In this document: piece after piece, positions 60,242-64,000 of the stretch
Layout: every line of letters begins with the position of its first letter
How positions within the stretch are numbered: the stretch's first letter is position 1
Assembly: GCA_965200615.1 (NCBI GenBank)
Contig: OZ241377.1
Location: forward strand, 4,526,001-4,590,000
Length of the DNA: 64,000 nt
From: Bin5 sp965200615
GTDB lineage: Bacteria > Chloroflexota > Anaerolineae > Caldilineales > Caldilineaceae
Reading direction: 5' to 3'
Notes under the pieces: model-generated
Seen by the model: only the letters and a program-made list of their open reading frames with translations
Told to the model about the DNA's origin: nothing
Databases searched by the model: none
Translations under genes and position numbers: made by a program

Positions 60242-61495
60242 CTATCTATTCGGCAGGACAAAAAAGAAGCGGGCGCCGCCTTCGGCGCGGTTTTCGACGC
60301 CGATGACGCCGCGGTGGGCTTCGACGATAGCCTTGGCGATGGTAAGGCCGAGGCCTGAGCCGCCGCCGCGGGCGCGGCTGCGGGACTGCTCGACGCGGTA
60401 GAACTGTTCAAAGACTTTAGGAAGACTTTCTTCAGGGATGCCCGGCCCTGAATCGAAGACGTCGACACGCACGCCGCCCAAGACACCTTGGGCGCTTACG
60501 GCGACGGAGCCGCCTGGAGACGTGTGGCGCACGGCGTTGCCGATCAGATTGGTCAGGACGCGGCCGATGAGGCCGGCGTCGAGCCTGACGGGGTCGACGC
60601 GGGGGTCGGCGCTGCCGGAGAGTCCTATGCCGAGTTCTTCGGCCTGGACAGCGAAGCTCTCCAGCGTGTCGGAAATCAGATCGGACAGAGAGATTGGCTG
60701 GCGGTCCAGTTTGAGGCCGCCGGCTTCAATTTCGGCCATCTCAAACAGCTCGTCGATCAGGACTGAGAGGGCGGCCGCGTCGAACTGGATTGTGCGCAGG
60801 TAGCGCTGTGTTTCATTCAGGTCGGTGATGTAGCCGTCGGCCAGCGCTTCCACGAGGGCCTGGATTGAGGCGAGGGGTGTGCGGAGATCATGGCCGATCC
60901 AGGCCAGCAGATTGCGGCGCATCTGTTCGGTTTCGCGGTGCCGACTTTCGGCCGCCTCAAGCCGGGCAGCCATCTGGTTAAAAGTTTCTCCGAGCCGCGC
61001 CAGTTCATCTTTACCGACTACCCCTACGCGCACGTCCCGCCTGCCTTCGGCAATGGCGGATGCGGCCCGGTCCACCCATTGTATCTTTTCGGTCAGGGCG
61101 GTCGAGAGGAAGTAGCCGAGCGCGGTGGCGATGCCGCCGGCAAAGATGAGAAGCACGGCGGCCAAGCGCAGGTCGTGATCGCTGGCAAACATGAGCCGGG
61201 CGGTTACAAAGACGTTGAGAAAGGTGAGTAGGCTGGCGAATCCGTAACCGCCAAGCAGGGTCCAGCTGAGGCGAGGGGAGTAGTGGAGCCAGCCCAAGCG
61301 GTAGACCAGGTAGACGGCGGAGACGGACAGAAATGCTGTGGCTGTGAGGAACTGCGCCATCGCCCACAGTTCCTCGGTCGGTGGGGTGAGGACAGCCCGG
61401 AACAGGAGCAGACCACCGAGGACGGCGATAATCACGCCGAGGAGAAAACGGACTGACGGCGAAGCGGGCGATGGTGAAATGGTTGTTGTGTTCAT
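60242..61495 (-). CDS. HAMP-domain sensor histidine kinase
   Basis: A 417-residue membrane kinase: four hydrophobic segments (about 16-36, 48-66, 78-98, 112-133) without a large external domain, a HAMP linker (134-185), the phosphoacceptor H202 in WIGHDLRTPLAS, and the ATP-binding N, G1 and G2 boxes GNAVRHTSPGG, FDSGPGIPEESL and GGGSGLGLTIAKAI. The lack of an external domain suggests sensing at or within the membrane. It follows the response-regulator gene after 50 bp. Confidence 0.93.
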   Translation of the reverse strand: MNTTTISPSPASPSVRFLLGVIIAVLGGLLLFRAVLTPPTEELWAMAQFLTATAFLSVSAVYLVYRLGWLHYSPRLSWTLLGGYGFASLLTFLNVFVTARLMFASDHDLRLAAVLLIFAGGIATALGYFLSTALTEKIQWVDRAASAIAEGRRDVRVGVVGKDELARLGETFNQMAARLEAAESRHRETEQMRRNLLAWIGHDLRTPLASIQALVEALADGYITDLNETQRYLRTIQFDAAALSVLIDELFEMAEIEAGGLKLDRQPISLSDLISDTLESFAVQAEELGIGLSGSADPRVDPVRLDAGLIGRVLTNLIGNAVRHTSPGGSVAVSAQGVLGGVRVDVFDSGPGIPEESLPKVFEQFYRVEQSRSRARGGGSGLGLTIAKAIVEAHRGVIGVENRAEGGARFFFVLPNR

Positions 61496-61545
61496 AGGTC
61501 ATCTAACTGGTGACCAGCTCGGAGTCCTCGGCCGGTCACCGCTCC

Positions 61546-62244
61546 TTACTCTCCCGTTTCAAAGCGATAGCCAACGCCCCAGACGGTGATGATATGTTGC
61601 GGACTCGAAGGGTCCTGCTCAATTTTCTCGCGCAGGCGCCGCACGTGGACAGTGACGGTGCTGGCGTCGATGAACTCTGACACGCCCCAGACCTGATCCA
61701 GCAACTGGTCCCGGTTAAAGACCCGGTTGGGATTGCTGGTGAACATCCACAGCAGATCGAACTCCTTGACTGTGAGAGGAATTTCCTTGCCTGCGACGGT
61801 CGCCTGGCGAGTGCGTGGGTCGATGTGGATATTGCCGCAGGTTACAGGTTGGTCGCCGCCCGGGGGTGCGGGGGCCTGCTGCGTGCGCCGCAAGACAGCC
61901 TTCACCCTGCTAACCAGTTCGCGCGTGCTGAAGGGTTTGACGACGTAGTCGTCGGCTCCCAGCTCCAGACCGAGGATGCGGTCGATTTCGTCTCTACGGG
62001 CTGTGAGAAGGATGATAGGAATCGAGCTGGTCGCCCGCACTTGGCGGGTAATCTCATAGCCGTCTACGCCCGGCAGCATTACGTCGAGGATGAGCAGGTC
62101 CGGCGGATCGGATTCCAGAAGATTCAGAGCGGCCAGCCCATCGTCCACCACAGTAGCGTCGAATCCTTCCCGCACCAGATAAAGTTTGACAACCTCACTA
62201 ATGCTGGGTTCGTCGTCAACGACCAGGATTCTGACGCCGGCCAT
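61546..62244 (-). CDS. OmpR/PhoB family response regulator
   Basis: A 232-residue regulator. The receiver domain has D10/D11, the phosphorylation site D54 (LLILDVMLPG), T81 and K103 (VVKPFST). The C-terminal winged helix has the recognition helix in ASTVTVHVRRLREKIEQD and the wing VWGVGYRF. It is the first gene of the kinase operon. The divergent secreted-protein gene, 185 bp away, is an obvious candidate target (inference). Confidence 0.95.
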   Translation of the reverse strand: MAGVRILVVDDEPSISEVVKLYLVREGFDATVVDDGLAALNLLESDPPDLLILDVMLPGVDGYEITRQVRATSSIPIILLTARRDEIDRILGLELGADDYVVKPFSTRELVSRVKAVLRRTQQAPAPPGGDQPVTCGNIHIDPRTRQATVAGKEIPLTVKEFDLLWMFTSNPNRVFNRDQLLDQVWGVSEFIDASTVTVHVRRLREKIEQDPSSPQHIITVWGVGYRFETGE

Positions 62245-62324
62245 GGCAGGTGGACTTCCTTACAAAAATGCCGCGGAGAGGTGTTTGCAACGCCAATGGT
62301 TAAGAATCCGGTAATCTTTACCCA

Positions 62325-62353
62325 CTGGCAGAACAACTTCCAACTGGTATACT
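62325..62353 (+). promoter_or_regulatory. Candidate promoter of the Spondin-LysM gene
   Basis: CTGGCA (62325-62330), a 17-bp spacer and TATACT (62348-62353), 77 bases before the ATG at 62430. The intergenic region is shared with the two-component genes. Confidence 0.5.
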
Positions 62354-62429
62354 ATATGTTGCGGAACATTGCCGATACCATTGTTGCATAACATGTTCAT
62401 TTAACCAATCTTAAGGAGGAACATACCCC

Positions 62430-63827
62430 ATGCAACTGAGAAAACCGCTTTCTTTGATTCTTATAGCGATACTGATGTTCTCAAGCGCGGTTGTCCTGCT
62501 TCCCACTGAAACTGCCCTGGCGGAAGAAGGGGATGACAAGATGGACGAAGGAGTTGCCTTCCTGGTACGCATTGAGAACATCTCCGCTGACAGCAACCTG
62601 CCTACGCCATTTGCGCCTGGCGTCTGGGTATTGCACAGCGAGCCGGGTCCTCTCTTCATAGAAGGTGAAGCAGATAAGGGATACGGCCTGGAGGCGCTGG
62701 CTGAGGACGGCGACCCGTCCGCACTGGCTGAAGCCCTGAACGGCATGGGCCTGCAGGCAGGCGTCTTCAATACGCCGGCCGGCGCCGATGGGCCTGGTGT
62801 AGCGTTGCCTGGCAGCGCCGGCATGATGGGAGAGATGCCACCCGGGAGCGCGTATGAGTTTGAGGTAAAGGCCACGCCTGACACGCCCTACCTTTCCTTT
62901 GCCACCATGTTCGTGCAGTCCAACGACCTTTTCATCGGGCCGGGAGAGGCGGGCATAGCCCTCTTCGATATGGACGGGATGGCGATGGAAGGGATGCAGG
63001 ACGTAACCGCGGAAATACAGCTGTGGGATGCGGGCACCGAGGCCAATGAGGAGCCGGGCGTAGGCGGCGAACAGGCGCCACGACAGTCCGGACCCAACAT
63101 GGGGGCCCCTGAGATCGACGGCACCGTTCATGTCGTAGATGACGGCTACACCTACCCTGAAGTCTCCGCTCTCGTTAGGGTCACCATCGACAAGGCGATG
63201 ATGATAGAAGCGGGCATGGAGAAGGACGACGAGATGATGTCCGACAAGGATGACAAGATGATGTCGGACAAAGACGGTATGATGGGCGAGATCATGTTGA
63301 TGGAAGAAGGGGACACGCCTTATACCGTAGCGGCAGGTGACACGCTCGGAACTATCTCCCGGCGCGCCTACGGCGCCAGCAAGTACTGGGAGGTGATTTG
63401 CAGCGCAAACGGGTTGGCGAACTGCAATTTCATCCATGTCGGTGATGAGCTGATGCTCCCATCGCATGTCGACGCCATGGCCAAGATGGACATGATGATG
63501 GGCGAAAAAGATGGCATGATGGGTGAGAAGGACGAGATGATGTCCGACAAAGACGGCATGATGATGGGAGACATCATGTTGATGGAGGATGGAGATACGC
63601 CTTACACGGTGGTGGGCGGAGACACGCTTGGCGGCATTGCCAAGCGCGCCTACGGCAACACCAACTACTGGAAGGCGATCTGCAGCGCTAACGAGTTGGA
63701 GAACTGCGACCGCATCGATATCGGAGACGAGTTGCTGCTGCCCACACAGGCTGAGGCCAAAGATATGATGGACAGCATGATGATGGACGACGGTATGGAT
63801 GCGATGGACAAAAAGGACGATATGTAG
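62430..63827 (+). CDS. Secreted Spondin_N-LysM-LysM protein with Met/Asp/Lys-rich linkers
   Basis: A 465-residue exported protein. Residues 1-32 are a signal peptide (LSLILIAILMFSSAVVLLP, cleavage near TALA-EE). Residues 40-245 look like a Spondin_N domain: FLVRIENIS, FAPGVWVLHSEPGPLF, GLEALAEDGDPSALAEAL and LSFATMFVQSNDLFIGPGEAG. Two LysM-like modules (about 296-345 and 392-440) start TPYTVAAGDTLGTISRRAYG and TPYTVVGGDTLGGIAKRAYG. The linkers between domains and the tail consist of degenerate MMSDKDxMMGE repeats. AAGGAGG lies 10 bases before the ATG. Likely secreted and glycan-bound. Confidence 0.85.
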   Translation: MQLRKPLSLILIAILMFSSAVVLLPTETALAEEGDDKMDEGVAFLVRIENISADSNLPTPFAPGVWVLHSEPGPLFIEGEADKGYGLEALAEDGDPSALAEALNGMGLQAGVFNTPAGADGPGVALPGSAGMMGEMPPGSAYEFEVKATPDTPYLSFATMFVQSNDLFIGPGEAGIALFDMDGMAMEGMQDVTAEIQLWDAGTEANEEPGVGGEQAPRQSGPNMGAPEIDGTVHVVDDGYTYPEVSALVRVTIDKAMMIEAGMEKDDEMMSDKDDKMMSDKDGMMGEIMLMEEGDTPYTVAAGDTLGTISRRAYGASKYWEVICSANGLANCNFIHVGDELMLPSHVDAMAKMDMMMGEKDGMMGEKDEMMSDKDGMMMGDIMLMEDGDTPYTVVGGDTLGGIAKRAYGNTNYWKAICSANELENCDRIDIGDELLLPTQAEAKDMMDSMMMDDGMDAMDKKDDM

Positions 63828-63858
63828 GAAATGAGGGTCACCTGACCCAGGGCGGAGT

Positions 63859-63888
63859 ACGGAGGCGCGCAGTGCGCGCCTCCGTTTG
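63859..63888 (+). terminator. Hairpin after the Spondin-LysM gene
   Basis: ACGGAGGCGCGC (63859-63870) and GCGCGCCTCCGT (63874-63885) form a perfect 12-bp stem with a 3-nt loop, then TTTG. The U-tract is short, but the strong stem 31 bases after the stop codon supports termination. Confidence 0.7.
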
Positions 63889-64000
63889 CACATAAAAGAT
63901 ACTGAGATGATCGTGAAAACTCTTACGAAAGCATTGACCGACAATGGAGTCGGACGGCGTAATCGTCCCGACCCAGGTCACAATTGCGCCGTTCGACTGA

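Noticed and set aside
63907..64000. Possible start of another gene at the right edge
   Set aside because: Only 31 codons are visible with no ribosome-binding site and no recognised motif; the frame is open at the edge but cannot be supported.
1..64000. CRISPR arrays or phage structural genes
   Set aside because: No regularly spaced short repeats and no phage head, tail or lysis gene were seen; the recombinase and RM island are the only such elements.

Overview
The window is a GC-rich bacterial chromosome segment, densely coded on both strands. Family content suggests a Chloroflexota lineage, perhaps a Caldilineaceae-like free-living or sponge-associated heterotroph. This is an inference from Tat-type substrate-binding lipoproteins with Ala/Pro-rich post-Cys linkers, proteins with Thr/Pro tails, an M81 peptidase, an RraA-like protein, several Gfo/Idh enzymes and a CrtI-type desaturase; there is no rRNA here to prove it.

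Layout. 1-3.35 kb: the 3' end of an NMT1/THI5-like binding protein, a Uma2 nuclease-like protein, an NmrA-like oxidoreductase and a sugar-isomerase-like TIM barrel. 3.4-9.1 kb: a surface-sugar cluster (Gfo/Idh oxidoreductase, DegT aminotransferase, FlgD-Ig-like lipoprotein, two family 2 glycosyltransferases). 9.15-16 kb: tyrosine recombinase, D-aminoacylase-like amidohydrolase, IS copy 1, subtilisin-like lipoprotein, class I aminotransferase. 16.2-18.5 kb: gatC-gatA with a leader that looks like a transcription attenuator, and a divergent tRNA-Glu(CUC). 18.5-28.8 kb: a catabolic and uptake locus (RidA, mandelate-racemase-like enzyme, SelA-like PLP enzyme, thioredoxin-like protein, sugar ABC transporter split by IS copy 2, M81 peptidase). 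28.8-31.2 kb: IS copy 3 and a phytoene-desaturase-like gene. 31.5-33.0 kb: rplU-rpmA-rpmE followed by a 30-residue relic of thymidine kinase. 33.3-43.9 kb: an acyl-CoA module (ligase, dehydrogenase, CaiB/BaiF transferase, MaoC) interrupted by a restriction-modification island with hsdR, a GxxExxY gene between palindromic repeats, a fused hsdM-hsdS and a HicB-like gene. 44.2-48.3 kb: VapBC-like pair, GNAT acetyltransferase, an Arm/Rmt-type 16S rRNA methyltransferase homologue, smpB, S41 peptidase. 48.6-51.2 kb: RraA-like protein and a MetV/MetF-like pair. 51.2-60.2 kb: peptide-type ABC transporter with fused ATPases plus two dehydrogenases. 60.2-64 kb: a two-component system and, divergently, a secreted Spondin_N-LysM-LysM protein with Met-rich linkers.

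Three 868-bp IS5-family copies with identical predicted proteins (12175-13042, 24209-25076, 28833-29700) mark recent transposition. Six of the candidate promoters share a 17-bp spacer and a TATACT -10 box. The strongest candidates for something undescribed are the gatCA leader switch, the G1405-methyltransferase homologue, the GxxExxY cassette inside the RM operon and the Spondin/LysM protein.
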